64,000 nucleotides of DNA from Bacteroidota bacterium (GCA_003385605.1 QQUU01000089.1:1-64000), one strand, 5' to 3'. Shown: positions 17,940 to 26,798, counted from the stretch's first letter. Made by a program: numbers and translations. The notes: generated by a model from the sequence alone, not told the origin.

Positions 17940-18119
17940 ATGAAGATAAAAGCTGTATTAATTAAACTTGGCGTTCAGCCCACACCGGGTTTAGTCTTCA
18001 CAGCGCTAATCATTTGGCTTCTTCCACTAGGCACCCTTTGGTTGGTGCTTTTTTTATGGCTGAGAAAATCTATTCTTTACCTAATGGGTCGAACAGTGAT
18101 TGTTGCTCGAATTCATTAA
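17940..18119 (+). CDS. Possible small single-pass membrane protein
   Basis: A 59-codon frame in the 273-base gap between glpF and the sulfotransferase gene. The translation begins MKIKAVLIKLG and has a strongly hydrophobic, tryptophan-rich segment (LIIWLLPLGTLWLVLFLWL, about residues 23-41) followed by a basic tail (LRKSILYLMGRTVIVARIH). The positive residues on both sides of one membrane helix look like a real small membrane protein rather than random sequence. There is no obvious ribosome-binding site upstream, although many Bacteroidota genes lack one. I do not recognise a family. It could be a chance frame in AT-rich DNA. Confidence 0.4.
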   Translation: MKIKAVLIKLGVQPTPGLVFTALIIWLLPLGTLWLVLFLWLRKSILYLMGRTVIVARIH

Positions 18120-18149
18120 AAATATATTGGGCTATCTTATCTTCGGCCC

Positions 18150-18992
18150 ATGCAAGAACGCTTTCCAAATCTTATCATTGGTGGTGCCCCAAAGTGCGGG
18201 ACCAGTAGCTTGTATTTTTGGTTGAGCGCGCATCCAGAGGTCTTTGGTTCTCCAAAGAAGGAAACCTTTTTCTTCGCGGACAAAGTGAATAGGTTCAATG
18301 CTTCGGCGAATGTGCACGAGCATGAATTAGACACGTATTTACAGTTTTTTAAAGACGCCGGCGATGCTAAGATTCGCTTTGAAGCGACGGCCCATTATCT
18401 ATACGAGGAGCAGGCATTGAAGGCGTTTTCACAGGCTGAAAATCCGCCGAAAATGATCTTCTTGTTCCGCGAGCCTTCCAAGCAGATGTACAGCCATTAC
18501 AAGATGGAGAAGTACCGTACCAAGCGCGTAGACATGCCGCTGGATGACTACATAAAGCTTCCGAAGATTGAGATGTATGTCGATTATGCTACGTACGTGA
18601 AGAAGTGGGTAGATGCGATGCCGGAAGGTCATGTACGCATTTGGTCCTTTGAGGATTTTATGTCGCGTAAGGTGGAGGTAATGCAGGAAATAGCGGATTA
18701 TTTGGGTATTGCCCCGTCCTTTTATACCGATTTTGATTTCGAGCACCGCAACGAGAGTGTGGCCATTCGCAGTGGCGCTTTGCACCAGTTGGGACTGCGT
18801 CTACAGCCGCTCATTCCACATTTTATTCAAAAAATGTTGCTTCCGGTATACATGAAACTCAACAGTGGAGGTCGTGCGCCAGACAACGAGGCCGATGAGC
18901 CTGTAATCTCAGCTTTTAAGAGCGCTCATGCACAAGTTGGTGCTGATCTGAAAGCACTGTTCCCAGAGATTCGTCTCGAGAAGTGGGGATAA
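18150..18992 (+). CDS. Sulfotransferase family protein
   Basis: 280 residues. The PAPS-binding loop is IIGGAPKCGTSSLYFWL (GAPKCGTSS at residues 12-20), the form typical of heparan-sulfate-type and bacterial carbohydrate sulfotransferases. The 3'-phosphate site is MIFLFREPSKQMYSHYK (R-x-P followed by S-x-Y). ETFFF after the loop also fits the family. It is cytoplasmic or membrane-associated, with no signal peptide. It stands apart from the two other sulfotransferase genes (9138 and 10678) and is only distantly similar to them, so it is not a recent duplicate. It may act on the same surface glycan at another position. Acceptor unknown. Confidence 0.83.
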   Translation: MQERFPNLIIGGAPKCGTSSLYFWLSAHPEVFGSPKKETFFFADKVNRFNASANVHEHELDTYLQFFKDAGDAKIRFEATAHYLYEEQALKAFSQAENPPKMIFLFREPSKQMYSHYKMEKYRTKRVDMPLDDYIKLPKIEMYVDYATYVKKWVDAMPEGHVRIWSFEDFMSRKVEVMQEIADYLGIAPSFYTDFDFEHRNESVAIRSGALHQLGLRLQPLIPHFIQKMLLPVYMKLNSGGRAPDNEADEPVISAFKSAHAQVGADLKALFPEIRLEKWG

Positions 18993-19083
18993 GCCTGCCT
19001 TCCGTGGCCAATTTGGTATAGAACCCCCTTCGAACAATCTTCCCCTTTTTGCTTGTTGACTAAGTAACCTAAAGTCAATCAGC

Positions 19084-19269
19084 ATGTTAGAACACCATAA
19101 CCTATTCGTTGGAATCCTCTGCATCGCAGTTGGAATCTATGTTGCAGCTACCGGTCAGTCGACCGTAATTTTTGTCGTTGCTAGCACTCTAGGGCTGGCA
19201 AATCTTCACGTTTGGAACATTGTTGTGCGCAAACCAGCATTGCGAAGAAAAGAGCAAGAATTGGAATAA
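19084..19269 (+). CDS. Small two-helix membrane protein, unknown
   Basis: A 61-residue frame starting MLEHHNLFVG with two hydrophobic segments (LFVGILCIAVGIYVAATG and VIFVVASTLGLANLHVWNIVV) and a charged tail (RKPALRRKEQELE). The layout is that of a small inner-membrane protein with its C-terminus in the cytoplasm. It lies 19 bases before the endonuclease I gene and could share its transcript. No family is recognised. Its position, clean start and membrane pattern favour a real gene, but the length leaves doubt. Confidence 0.5.
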   Translation: MLEHHNLFVGILCIAVGIYVAATGQSTVIFVVASTLGLANLHVWNIVVRKPALRRKEQELE

Positions 19270-19288
19270 TATTTCCGACATTTAGGGC

Positions 19289-20350
19289 ATGAAATTGAAC
19301 AACAGATTCACCCTATTCCTTTTTGGTCTTCTCTTGACCATAGGCGCTTCAGCGCAACCTTTAACCTACTACCAAGACGCTTGGAATGAAGATGGCGACG
19401 ACCTTCGTGAGGCATTGTATGACATTATCCGAGTCCACACGAAACTGCCGTATTCATCCTCTTCTACAGACACTTGGGATGTCTTGAAAGCTTCCGATGT
19501 CGACCCTTCGAACTCCTCAAACGTCCTTTTGGTTTACGCTGGTGTCTCTGTGAATGGTCCACAGGAATACAATAACGGCCAAGGCTGGAACCGCGAGCAC
19601 GTATGGCCGCGTTCTTTGGGTGGGTTTGGAACGAGTGCCGGTGTGGGTACAGATGTCCACAACCTGAAGCCGGCGAGCATTACATTGAACTCCACACGTT
19701 CAAACCATGAGTACGACGAGCTCGGCACCGGTGGTAATGCCGTAAACTACAACGGCAATGCAACGGGAAATAGATTAAACGCAAGTGCTGGCATCTTTGA
19801 GCCGCGCGACGATATCAAAGGCGATCTAGCACGTATCATCATGTACATGGACCTTCGCTACGAGGGCCAGCAAGGCGAGCCGGATTTGGTGATGCGTGAA
19901 GCGTTGAACTCGGGCGGGAATACCTTTGCTGTAATGTCCACTCTTATAGATTGGCATTTCCAGGATACCGTGGACCAATTTGAATTGGACCGCAATGATG
20001 CCATTCATAACATGCAGGGCAACCGCAATCCATTTATCGATCATCCAGAGCTTGTACATTATGTCTATGGAGATTCTGTAGGTGTTGCTTGGAACCCATT
20101 CATGGACGTCATCATTATCGAATGTGGCTTTGGCGAGCCGATAAAATATTATCCCAATCCTGCCGACACGGAATTGCACCTTGAAACCCCTTTTGCAGGC
20201 ACTGCACACTTAACTTCAGTGGACGGGAAGCGTTTTGAGTTTGAGCATATTCTGGGTACCAACCGCATCGATGTTAGTCATTTGCCTTCTGGCCAATATA
20301 CCCTAGGTTTCAGCGACGGTACCAAAGAGAAAGTACTGGTCGTTCACTAG
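19289..20350 (+). CDS. Secreted endonuclease I family nuclease with T9SS sorting domain
   Basis: 353 residues. A signal peptide (FTLFLFGLLLTIGASAQ) is followed by an endonuclease I domain (about 25-270) with the beta-beta-alpha-metal motif WNREHVWPRSLG (H104 as general base) and the neighbouring GTDVHNLKP (H124, N125). GDLARIIMYMDLRY and NRNPFIDHPELVHYVYG are also family-typical. From about residue 284 the protein carries a type A T9SS sorting domain (IKYYPNPADTELHLE ... LPSGQYTLGFSDG). It is probably exported through the outer membrane and degrades extracellular DNA or RNA for nutrients. It is followed by a strong terminator. This enzyme type is common in marine Bacteroidota. Confidence 0.92.
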   Translation: MKLNNRFTLFLFGLLLTIGASAQPLTYYQDAWNEDGDDLREALYDIIRVHTKLPYSSSSTDTWDVLKASDVDPSNSSNVLLVYAGVSVNGPQEYNNGQGWNREHVWPRSLGGFGTSAGVGTDVHNLKPASITLNSTRSNHEYDELGTGGNAVNYNGNATGNRLNASAGIFEPRDDIKGDLARIIMYMDLRYEGQQGEPDLVMREALNSGGNTFAVMSTLIDWHFQDTVDQFELDRNDAIHNMQGNRNPFIDHPELVHYVYGDSVGVAWNPFMDVIIIECGFGEPIKYYPNPADTELHLETPFAGTAHLTSVDGKRFEFEHILGTNRIDVSHLPSGQYTLGFSDGTKEKVLVVH

Positions 20351-20381
20351 CACAAGGCGTAAAAAAATCGCATGAAAACAA

Positions 20382-20414
20382 ACACCCCCGGCGCGCAGCG
20401 CCGGGGGTGTTTTT
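20382..20414 (+). terminator. Rho-independent terminator between convergent genes
   Basis: A perfect 13-bp stem (ACACCCCCGGCGC / GCGCCGGGGGTGT) with loop GCA, then TTTT. It ends the endonuclease gene. A-rich sequence on the left lets it serve the minus-strand dcw operon too. Confidence 0.92.
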
Positions 20415-20435
20415 GTATAACCTATTTCTCTAATT

Positions 20436-20882
20436 CTAGCTCAACAGCTTGCGAACAATGCCGCTGATGACCTTGCCGTCCGCTTGACCGGCCATGGAGC
20501 CGGTGGCTTGGCCCATTACTTTGCCCATGTCCGCCATGGACGAAGCACCCGTTGCAGCAATGATCTCCTTCACCTTAGCTTCAATGGCTTCTTCGCTGAG
20601 CATCTCTGGGAGGTAGCGCTCGATAATTTCGATTTGTGCCTCCTCCGGTTCAGCGAGATCCTCGCGTCCCTGCTCGCGGAAAATGGTTGCGCTTTCGACG
20701 CGTTGCTTGCGCAGCTTGGTTAAGAGTTTTAGTTCATCAGCCTCTGTCATCTCTGTAGCTCCTGCTGCAGTTTTTTCATTTAGTAGGGCTGTTTTGATGG
20801 CACGGAGCGCTTCAAGGGCCACTCTATCTTTTGCCTTCATTGCGGTCTTGAGGTCCGCCATGATTTGTGCTTCTAACGCCAT
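20436..20882 (-). CDS. GatB/YqeY domain protein
   Basis: 148 residues, the full length of stand-alone YqeY proteins. They resemble the C-terminal tail domain of GatB and are thought to bind tRNA, though their role is not settled. Visible signatures are an N-terminal helical region (IMADLKTAMKAKD), LEALRAIKTALLNEK, and a C-terminal GKVMGQATGSMAGQADG segment ahead of the final VRKLLS. The start lies one base after the ftsZ stop, so it is the last gene of the dcw transcript. A link between this family and ftsZ is, as far as I recall, common in Bacteroidota; a direct role in division is not shown. Confidence 0.88.
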   Translation of the reverse strand: MALEAQIMADLKTAMKAKDRVALEALRAIKTALLNEKTAAGATEMTEADELKLLTKLRKQRVESATIFREQGREDLAEPEEAQIEIIERYLPEMLSEEAIEAKVKEIIAATGASSMADMGKVMGQATGSMAGQADGKVISGIVRKLLS

Positions 20883-20883
20883 A

Positions 20884-23406
20884 TTAATCTACGTTGTCGT
20901 GTAAGAATGAATTATTTGTTCTGAGATTTCCTTCGGTATCAACGCCTATGTTCGAAGGTTGTTCGTCGGACTTGTGGTCCATATCTACATCTAAACCTTG
21001 ACGCATGTATGCTGGAATGCGTTCCGCCTCATCGATCTGATGAGCACTCTTGAACTGGTACTGATAGCTCGATAAACGCGAGATGCGTTCTTTCACCTTT
21101 TTTGGAAAATCTCCGGCATTGGCAGCTTTTACTGCTGAGATGGGGCGATCCATATCGTCAACGCCTGGCATCGGTTCTTCCACAGGCGCTTCAATCTGTT
21201 CTGTAGCTCGAACTTGGAACTGCATTGCAGGACTTTCTTCTGCTTCTTCAACCTCAATTTCAGGGCTGTTAAATTCTGGTGCAGGTACTTGGAAGCTATT
21301 TTCAATGCTGTCCTGTTGTGCCTTCACTTTTAGTCCTGGCACCTCACTTAAGCTTAAGTCAAAAGCTTCGTAGGAGGTTTCTGTAGCGGGTGCTTCACCT
21401 TCTTGTGGTGCAGGTCGCTCTCTGGCTTCAATCTCCTCGAGGTTTAGTGCAAAACCATCGCCTTCGATATCGTCTAGTGTAAAGGTTGAAGTGGTTAAGG
21501 TTGGTGCTTGTTCTTCGAGGGCTTCCGGCATAGGTTCTTCGAATGCAGCATCCGTCGATTCCTGCTGTTCCACCATGCCTTGTGGGCGCTCCATAGGCGC
21601 TGGGGCTGGGGCCTCAAATTCGGCAGCTACCTCTGGTACGGTAACGGGTGCCTCAGGCTCTTCCTCTACTTCGTCTACAATAACGAGTTCAATCTCTTCT
21701 TCTTCAGGTTCAATGGCCTGAGAAAACAGATCCCATGCAGCTACTTCAAGGCCGCCTTGCGGCTCTTCGGTTTCTTCCTCTTGTGCTTCTAAGACGGGTG
21801 TATCTTCTTCAACTTCGTCTTCTAGGGTATGGATTACAGGAACAGTATCCTCTGTTTCTGCTGCGATTTCTGGGATTTCCTCTTCCAAGGTGGTTTCCGA
21901 TTCTACTAGCTGTGGCTCATCGCTGGTATCTTCAGCAACGATCTCTTCTTCATCGAGTTCGTCTTCCATGTCCCATTCAAGGACATGAACCATGGGCTGC
22001 TCGTCCTCGAATTCTTGTCCTTGCAGACTAGATTCAAAGATGCTTTCGTCTTCTTCAGGAATCTGAGGGAAACCGGCCCTAGGATCTTCTTCAAGTAAGG
22101 CTTCGGCTGATATTGATTCGTCTTCTTGTACTTCTTCTTCGGTAGTTTCGGCGATGGGGTCCTGCTGCGTCTCAGCGATGAACTCCGATGCTTCATCAGC
22201 CGGGAGTTCCTCCTCCTTTTCCGCTCCGAAGTGTGGGGTTTCTTCCTCTTCGAAATCTCCAAGGTCCATAACAACTCGATCCTCGGGTTCCTCCTGTTTC
22301 TCGGCAGCAGGTTCTTCAGGGGTTTCAAAAACCTTGTCCTGCGGTCGAGCTACTACAATTGGCTCTTCTTTCTTCTCGTCCAAGGTGTGTACTACAACTT
22401 CCGGTACATCCGTTGGTAAAACTTGTTTGCCTGTTGGGAACCCGGTAGCGATAATCGTACAGGTGATTTTGCTCCCTTCTTCTTGTTGACCGCCAATACC
22501 CATGATAACGTTGGCATTGCCGCCCGCTTCGCGTTGTATGTGGTCTGTAATCTCACCTATTTCATCAATAGTGATCTCGTGCTTTCCTTCTCCTGAGGTG
22601 AGTAACAATAGGATGTTTTTTGCACCCTTGATGTGATTGTCGTTGAGAAGCGGTGAATCCAGTGCGGCACTGATGGCAACTGCTGCACGGTCCTCGCCTT
22701 CAGCGGTTCCTGTACCAAATAGTGCTGAACCGCTATTTTCTAGTACGGTCTTCGCATCGCGCAAGTCAATGTTCTGTGTGTAGTGGTTGGTGATGACTTC
22801 GGCAATACCCTTTGCTGCTCCAGCCAATACTTCGTCGGCTTTGCTAAAGGCGTTGCGGAAACCAAGGTCACCGTAGACTTGGCGTAATTTATCATTGTTG
22901 ATGACGATAAGGCTGTCCACAGATTCACGCATCGCTTTGATACCAACCTCTGCTTGCGTCGCACGAATATTGCCCTCAAAAGAGAACGGCGAGGTGATGA
23001 TACCTACGGTTAGGATGCCCATGTCCCTTGCTGCCTTCGCAATGACTGGAGCTGCTCCGGTACCGGTACCACCGCCCATACCCGCAGTAACGAAACACAT
23101 TTTCGTCCCGTTTTCAAGCATTTTCGTGATTTCGGCAATGCTCTCCTGTGCGGCACGGTGGCCAATCTCTGGATCTGCACCCGCGCCCAACCCTTCGGTG
23201 AGGGAGGCGCCCAGCTGTACCTTGTTAGGTACGGGGCTGTGGTACAAGGCTTGCGCATCCGTGTTACACACGATGAAGTCCACGCCATTGACACCGACAT
23301 GGGTCATGTGGTTGACAGCATTTGAGCCGCCGCCGCCAACTCCAATTACTTTGATCACGGAGCTGCGGTTTTTGGGAAGGTTGAATTGAATTCCGTCTTC
23401 GATCAT
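20884..23406 (-). CDS. ftsZ: Cell division protein FtsZ with a very long acidic linker
   Basis: 840 residues, against about 380-400 in most bacteria. The tubulin-like GTPase is complete: GVGGGGSNAVNHM near the start, the tubulin signature GGGTGTGAAP (111-120), NNDKLR and the T7 region. The core ends near residue 330. A disordered linker, very rich in Glu and Asp, then runs for about 440 residues (nt about 21070-22404). The far C-terminus carries an IPAYMRQG peptide (797-804), close to the IPAF-type peptide that binds FtsA, followed by about 36 more residues. The linker contains three short V-x-H-x-L-E/D motifs (338-344, 472-478, 524-530). FtsZ forms the cytoplasmic division ring. It lies seven bases after ftsA. 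The frame is unbroken, so the length is not an artefact of fusion with a neighbour. Confidence 0.96.
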   Translation of the reverse strand: MIEDGIQFNLPKNRSSVIKVIGVGGGGSNAVNHMTHVGVNGVDFIVCNTDAQALYHSPVPNKVQLGASLTEGLGAGADPEIGHRAAQESIAEITKMLENGTKMCFVTAGMGGGTGTGAAPVIAKAARDMGILTVGIITSPFSFEGNIRATQAEVGIKAMRESVDSLIVINNDKLRQVYGDLGFRNAFSKADEVLAGAAKGIAEVITNHYTQNIDLRDAKTVLENSGSALFGTGTAEGEDRAAVAISAALDSPLLNDNHIKGAKNILLLLTSGEGKHEITIDEIGEITDHIQREAGGNANVIMGIGGQQEEGSKITCTIIATGFPTGKQVLPTDVPEVVVHTLDEKKEEPIVVARPQDKVFETPEEPAAEKQEEPEDRVVMDLGDFEEEETPHFGAEKEEELPADEASEFIAETQQDPIAETTEEEVQEDESISAEALLEEDPRAGFPQIPEEDESIFESSLQGQEFEDEQPMVHVLEWDMEDELDEEEIVAEDTSDEPQLVESETTLEEEIPEIAAETEDTVPVIHTLEDEVEEDTPVLEAQEEETEEPQGGLEVAAWDLFSQAIEPEEEEIELVIVDEVEEEPEAPVTVPEVAAEFEAPAPAPMERPQGMVEQQESTDAAFEEPMPEALEEQAPTLTTSTFTLDDIEGDGFALNLEEIEARERPAPQEGEAPATETSYEAFDLSLSEVPGLKVKAQQDSIENSFQVPAPEFNSPEIEVEEAEESPAMQFQVRATEQIEAPVEEPMPGVDDMDRPISAVKAANAGDFPKKVKERISRLSSYQYQFKSAHQIDEAERIPAYMRQGLDVDMDHKSDEQPSNIGVDTEGNLRTNNSFLHDNVD

Positions 23407-23413
23407 GGTGTTG

Positions 23414-24781
23414 TTATTCTATATCGTCGTCTTCTAACCATTGTTTTATGCCGCTCACAAAGCCTTTCCAAATAGGGTCTTTGCGCGGTTTAGCTTTTGT
23501 TGAGCCTTCCTGCTCTGGAGCGCCTTCTTCCAATACTACTTCTGGCGCAGCCTCCTCAGGTGTCGCTTCAGATTCTGGAAGTACGATCTCGTTAGGGTCG
23601 TAGGCCATAGGCTCTGTAGTCTCTGCCAGCGCCATAGATAGCAGACCTATGGAGGTGGCATAAACTGGTGAGGCCAATTCTTTCTGGTAGCCGCTCGCAA
23701 GGTGCTCGTTTGGATAGCCGATACGCGTTGGCATTCCGGTGAGGTACTCGACCAATTGGCCCATATGCTTTAATTGAGATCCACCGCCGGTCACGACAAT
23801 ACCTGCAATCAACTTCTTGCGCGGGTCGTTTTGTTGGTAGTTGCTGATCTCACTGACTACGCTTTCGATGATCTCCTTCACTCTCGCGTTGATGATCTTT
23901 GAAAGGGTTTTCAGACTAATTTCTTTAGGTGCACGTCCGCGCAATCCTGGGATGCTGACAATCTCGTTGTCTTTGTTTTCTCCCGGCCATGCTGAGCCGA
24001 ATTTTACTTTTAAAAGCTCGGCTTGCTTTTCGATAATCTCACAGCCTTCTTTGATGTCCTCAGTGATGACCTTACCACCAAATGGAATGACTGCGGTGTG
24101 GCGGATGATGCCGTCTTTGAAAATGGCAATATCCGTGGTACCCCCACCAATATCTACCAATACGACACCTGCATCTTTTTCGTCTTCGCCCAGTACAGAA
24201 TCTGCCGAGGCAAGAGGTTCTAGAGTGATGTCTCCAACTTTAAGCTCGCTTTGTTCGACACATCGTGCAATGTTTTTGATGGAAGCAATCTGACCTACAA
24301 CGATGTGGAAGTTGGCCTCTAAGCGCGAGCCGTACATTCCGCGGGGGTTGATGATGTTGCTGTCCCCGTCCACGCGGTATTCCTGCGGGAGTGCATGAAG
24401 AATTTGCTCTCCAGGCATCATTACGAGGTTGTTCACATTTTTCTTGAGCGCCTCGAGATCGGTAACATCAATAATGGCTTCGGCATCGTCGCGCATGATG
24501 TAATCCGAGTGTTGCATAGAGCGAATATGTTGACCGGCAATACCTACCATCACTTCAGTGATTTTGAGACCTGAAGCTTCTTCTGCCATTTTAACGGCCG
24601 CTTGAATGCTTTCGATAGTCAAGGTGATATTGGCGACAACGCCGCGCTGAACGCCAAGGCTCTTGCTTTTTCCGATGCCTAAAACGTCAATCTTTCCGTG
24701 CTCGTCCAATCGGCCCACAACGGCAACAATTTTCGTTGTTCCGATGTCCAATCCGACGGCTAATGGGGCATTTTGTGTCAT
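23414..24781 (-). CDS. ftsA: Cell division protein FtsA
   Basis: 455 residues, actin-like fold. The phosphate-1 loop is VGLDIGTTKIVAVVG at the start. Phosphate-2 is VVLVDIGGGTTDIAIF, and the adenosine motif is IVVTGGGSQLKHM. The SHS2 (1c) domain lies around residues 85-165. A charged, low-complexity stretch rich in Glu and Pro follows residue 400, and the protein ends with an amphipathic helix (WKGFVSGIKQWLEDDDIE) that should tether it to the inner membrane. It anchors FtsZ filaments and recruits later division proteins. The start overlaps the ftsQ stop by four bases, and ftsZ follows after seven. Confidence 0.96.
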   Translation of the reverse strand: MTQNAPLAVGLDIGTTKIVAVVGRLDEHGKIDVLGIGKSKSLGVQRGVVANITLTIESIQAAVKMAEEASGLKITEVMVGIAGQHIRSMQHSDYIMRDDAEAIIDVTDLEALKKNVNNLVMMPGEQILHALPQEYRVDGDSNIINPRGMYGSRLEANFHIVVGQIASIKNIARCVEQSELKVGDITLEPLASADSVLGEDEKDAGVVLVDIGGGTTDIAIFKDGIIRHTAVIPFGGKVITEDIKEGCEIIEKQAELLKVKFGSAWPGENKDNEIVSIPGLRGRAPKEISLKTLSKIINARVKEIIESVVSEISNYQQNDPRKKLIAGIVVTGGGSQLKHMGQLVEYLTGMPTRIGYPNEHLASGYQKELASPVYATSIGLLSMALAETTEPMAYDPNEIVLPESEATPEEAAPEVVLEEGAPEQEGSTKAKPRKDPIWKGFVSGIKQWLEDDDIE

Positions 24782-25500
24782 CTCGATGTTGTTACTACTT
24801 GGTTCTTGTAGCGCAAGTCAATGCGCTTTATCTCTTTTAATTCTTCTTCCGTGTGGGCTGCGTAATACGCTGCCAGTTTTTTTAGCTCCCCGTCTAAACG
24901 CTCATCGTTGTGCGCTTTCGCGACGTGTTGGTATGCTCTCGGGACCAATTCCACAGTCCCACTGTCCACCGCCAATTGCGCGATGCTATTTTCATGGACG
25001 ATGTTGGCCATCTTTTCAAGCATCATACCTGCTTCAGCAAGCATTGAACTGTCGGCAGTTCCCGTGATTACAGGCAGGTCCAACCATTTGCCTTTGGGCT
25101 GTTTCAAAACCTCGTGATTCTCGGTGATGAAATAGTTGTCTTCGCCGGCATACGCCAGGGCAACTGCAGTCTTGCTCAGTACTTCAACAACCAAGCTGCT
25201 GTCCATATTCCAATATACCTGCGCTTCTTTCACGTATGGCAAGGCCTCAACAGAGGTTTCTAACAAAAAAGCATCGATGTTTAGGGCGACAGAGTCACTT
25301 TGTTGTTCGAAGAATTGTGCAACGGTCTTCTCCAACAGTTTTTCTGTTGTAAGCCCTTGTTTACTAGGGTCTTCGATAGAAATCTCTAGTTTACTAAATG
25401 CTGTGTTTTGTACGTATTCTTCGCTAGCAACACCGGCTAAAATGAGCCCAATCGCTAGAACGAGCAGCAGAAGCATGCCTAAAACCTTCCGTTTCTTCAT
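24778..25500 (-). CDS. ftsQ: Cell division protein FtsQ/DivIB
   Basis: 240 residues. A short basic N-terminus (KKRKVL) is followed by one membrane helix (MLLLLVLAIGLILAGVA, about 9-25) and a periplasmic region with a POTRA-like start (LEISIEDPSKQGLTTEKLLEKTV). The middle (SVEALPYVKEAQVYWNMDSSLVVEVLSKTAVALA) matches the conserved FtsQ pattern in which a strand ends in an S-x-x-x-A motif. It connects the early cytoplasmic ring to the periplasmic septal synthase FtsW/FtsI. Its gene overlaps both murC and ftsA by four bases. Sequence is weakly conserved in this family, so gene order gives much of the confidence. Confidence 0.9.
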   Translation of the reverse strand: MKKRKVLGMLLLLVLAIGLILAGVASEEYVQNTAFSKLEISIEDPSKQGLTTEKLLEKTVAQFFEQQSDSVALNIDAFLLETSVEALPYVKEAQVYWNMDSSLVVEVLSKTAVALAYAGEDNYFITENHEVLKQPKGKWLDLPVITGTADSSMLAEAGMMLEKMANIVHENSIAQLAVDSGTVELVPRAYQHVAKAHNDERLDGELKKLAAYYAAHTEEELKEIKRIDLRYKNQVVTTSR

Positions 25501-26798
25501 GTCAATTCTGCTTTAAGAGGTCCAACTAAATCTCCGATATCGCCTGCTCCTACCATGAGGACAACCTCGGGCTCAAGCGCTTTGACACGCCCTGCGAGAA
25601 CATCTTTCTCAACGACTTCAGCATGGGGTATTTTCTCGGCAAGAGCCGCACTAGTTACACCCGGTATCGGCGCCTCGCGGGCAGGATAGATCGGAAGTAG
25701 TACGGTCTTGGTGGCGCGTGCCAGCTGTGCTTGGAATCCGGACATGAAATCCCTTGTTCTAGAGTAGAGATGGGGTTGAAATACCAACACAATATTTTTC
25801 TCTGGGTACAAAGCGTCAACACTGTCCAATAACGCCTCAAGTTCTGTAGGGTGGTGTGCGTAATCTTCAATAATGACCGGCTCCTCACAGTGGAATTCAA
25901 AGCGGCGCTTGATGCCTTTAAAGCTGCTCAGCGCCTCTGCGATTTTTGCTCCGTCCACTCCAGCGTATTGCGCCAAGGCGGCTGCAAGGGTAGCATTGTA
26001 CACGTTGTGTGCCCCAGGCATCTTCAGACTGGTGGCGTGCTCCGTGCCGTCAACCACCAGAGTGAATTCATAGGCGCCATTTGCCGGACGCACATCTTTC
26101 GCGTGCACCTTTGCGCCAGTGCCCAAAACACTTTCGCTTGGCTTTATATCTGCCCCGGTAAAGGTGGGTCCACTGACTTGGGCCACAAAGGCTTCAAAAG
26201 CTCGGGTCAATTCCCCGGCATCTCCATAAATATCCAAATGATCCGCATCGACGGTCGTTACTGCGGCAGCTTCTGGGTGCAGGTGCATAAAGCTTCGGTC
26301 AAACTCATCGGCCTCCACGACCACCCAAGGTCCTTCACCCAGGCGGTAATTGGTGCCCGATTCGCTCATGATGCCGCCAATGAATCCAGTAGGGTCTTCG
26401 CCCGCAACCGTCAAAATGTGCAACAGCATCGCCGAAGTGCTCGTCTTGCCGTGGGTCCCAGCGATAGCGAGACAGCGGGCAGAATTGGCCAATAATCCCA
26501 ACGCTTCCGCGCGCTTGATCATACCGAAATCATTGAAAAATTCCAGCCAACCCAAATCTTCGGGCATCGCAGGCGTGTAAATCACAGTCGTGTGCTCAGC
26601 CGCCCAACCCGGGTAGTCCTTTGCATCGTCCTCGTAAGTGATGATCGCACCCTCCTCGGCCAATTCGTCCGTCAGCTTCGTGCGCACCTTGTCGTAGCCA
26701 AAAACAGGCACACCTTTGTTCAGATAATGGCGCGCAATGGCACTCATGCCGATCCCGCCAATGCCTAAAAACACGATATGTTCCTGCTTTCTACTCAC
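25497..26798 (-). CDS. murC: UDP-N-acetylmuramate--L-alanine ligase
   Basis: 433 residues, slightly short of the 450-490 of many homologues. The N-terminal Rossmann fold shows HIVFLGIGGIGMSAIARH, the UDP-binding glycine loop. The ATP loop is AIAGTHGKTSTSAML, and the central domain has the Mur-ligase motif VVEADEFDRSF and DADHLDIYGD. The C-terminal domain shows IIEDYAHHPTE and LVFQPHLYSRT. It adds L-alanine to UDP-MurNAc in the cytoplasm, the first step of the stem peptide. The gene overlaps murG by eight bases and ftsQ by four. Confidence 0.96.
   Translation of the reverse strand: MSRKQEHIVFLGIGGIGMSAIARHYLNKGVPVFGYDKVRTKLTDELAEEGAIITYEDDAKDYPGWAAEHTTVIYTPAMPEDLGWLEFFNDFGMIKRAEALGLLANSARCLAIAGTHGKTSTSAMLLHILTVAGEDPTGFIGGIMSESGTNYRLGEGPWVVVEADEFDRSFMHLHPEAAAVTTVDADHLDIYGDAGELTRAFEAFVAQVSGPTFTGADIKPSESVLGTGAKVHAKDVRPANGAYEFTLVVDGTEHATSLKMPGAHNVYNATLAAALAQYAGVDGAKIAEALSSFKGIKRRFEFHCEEPVIIEDYAHHPTELEALLDSVDALYPEKNIVLVFQPHLYSRTRDFMSGFQAQLARATKTVLLPIYPAREAPIPGVTSAALAEKIPHAEVVEKDVLAGRVKALEPEVVLMVGAGDIGDLVGPLKAELT

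Noticed and set aside
19056-19078. TTGACT-N11-AGTCAA inverted repeat before the small membrane gene
   Set aside because: The arms are only six bases with a long AT-rich loop, which is expected by chance; no promoter element lines up with it.
21083-22489. Several serine- and leucine-rich plus-strand frames opposite the FtsZ linker
   Set aside because: They are the antisense of Glu/Asp codons in a low-complexity region, which lack stops in the opposite frames for compositional reasons.
25851-26495. A 214-codon plus-strand frame over murC
   Set aside because: It is fully antisense to murC, which carries all Mur ligase motifs, and it has no recognisable features of its own.
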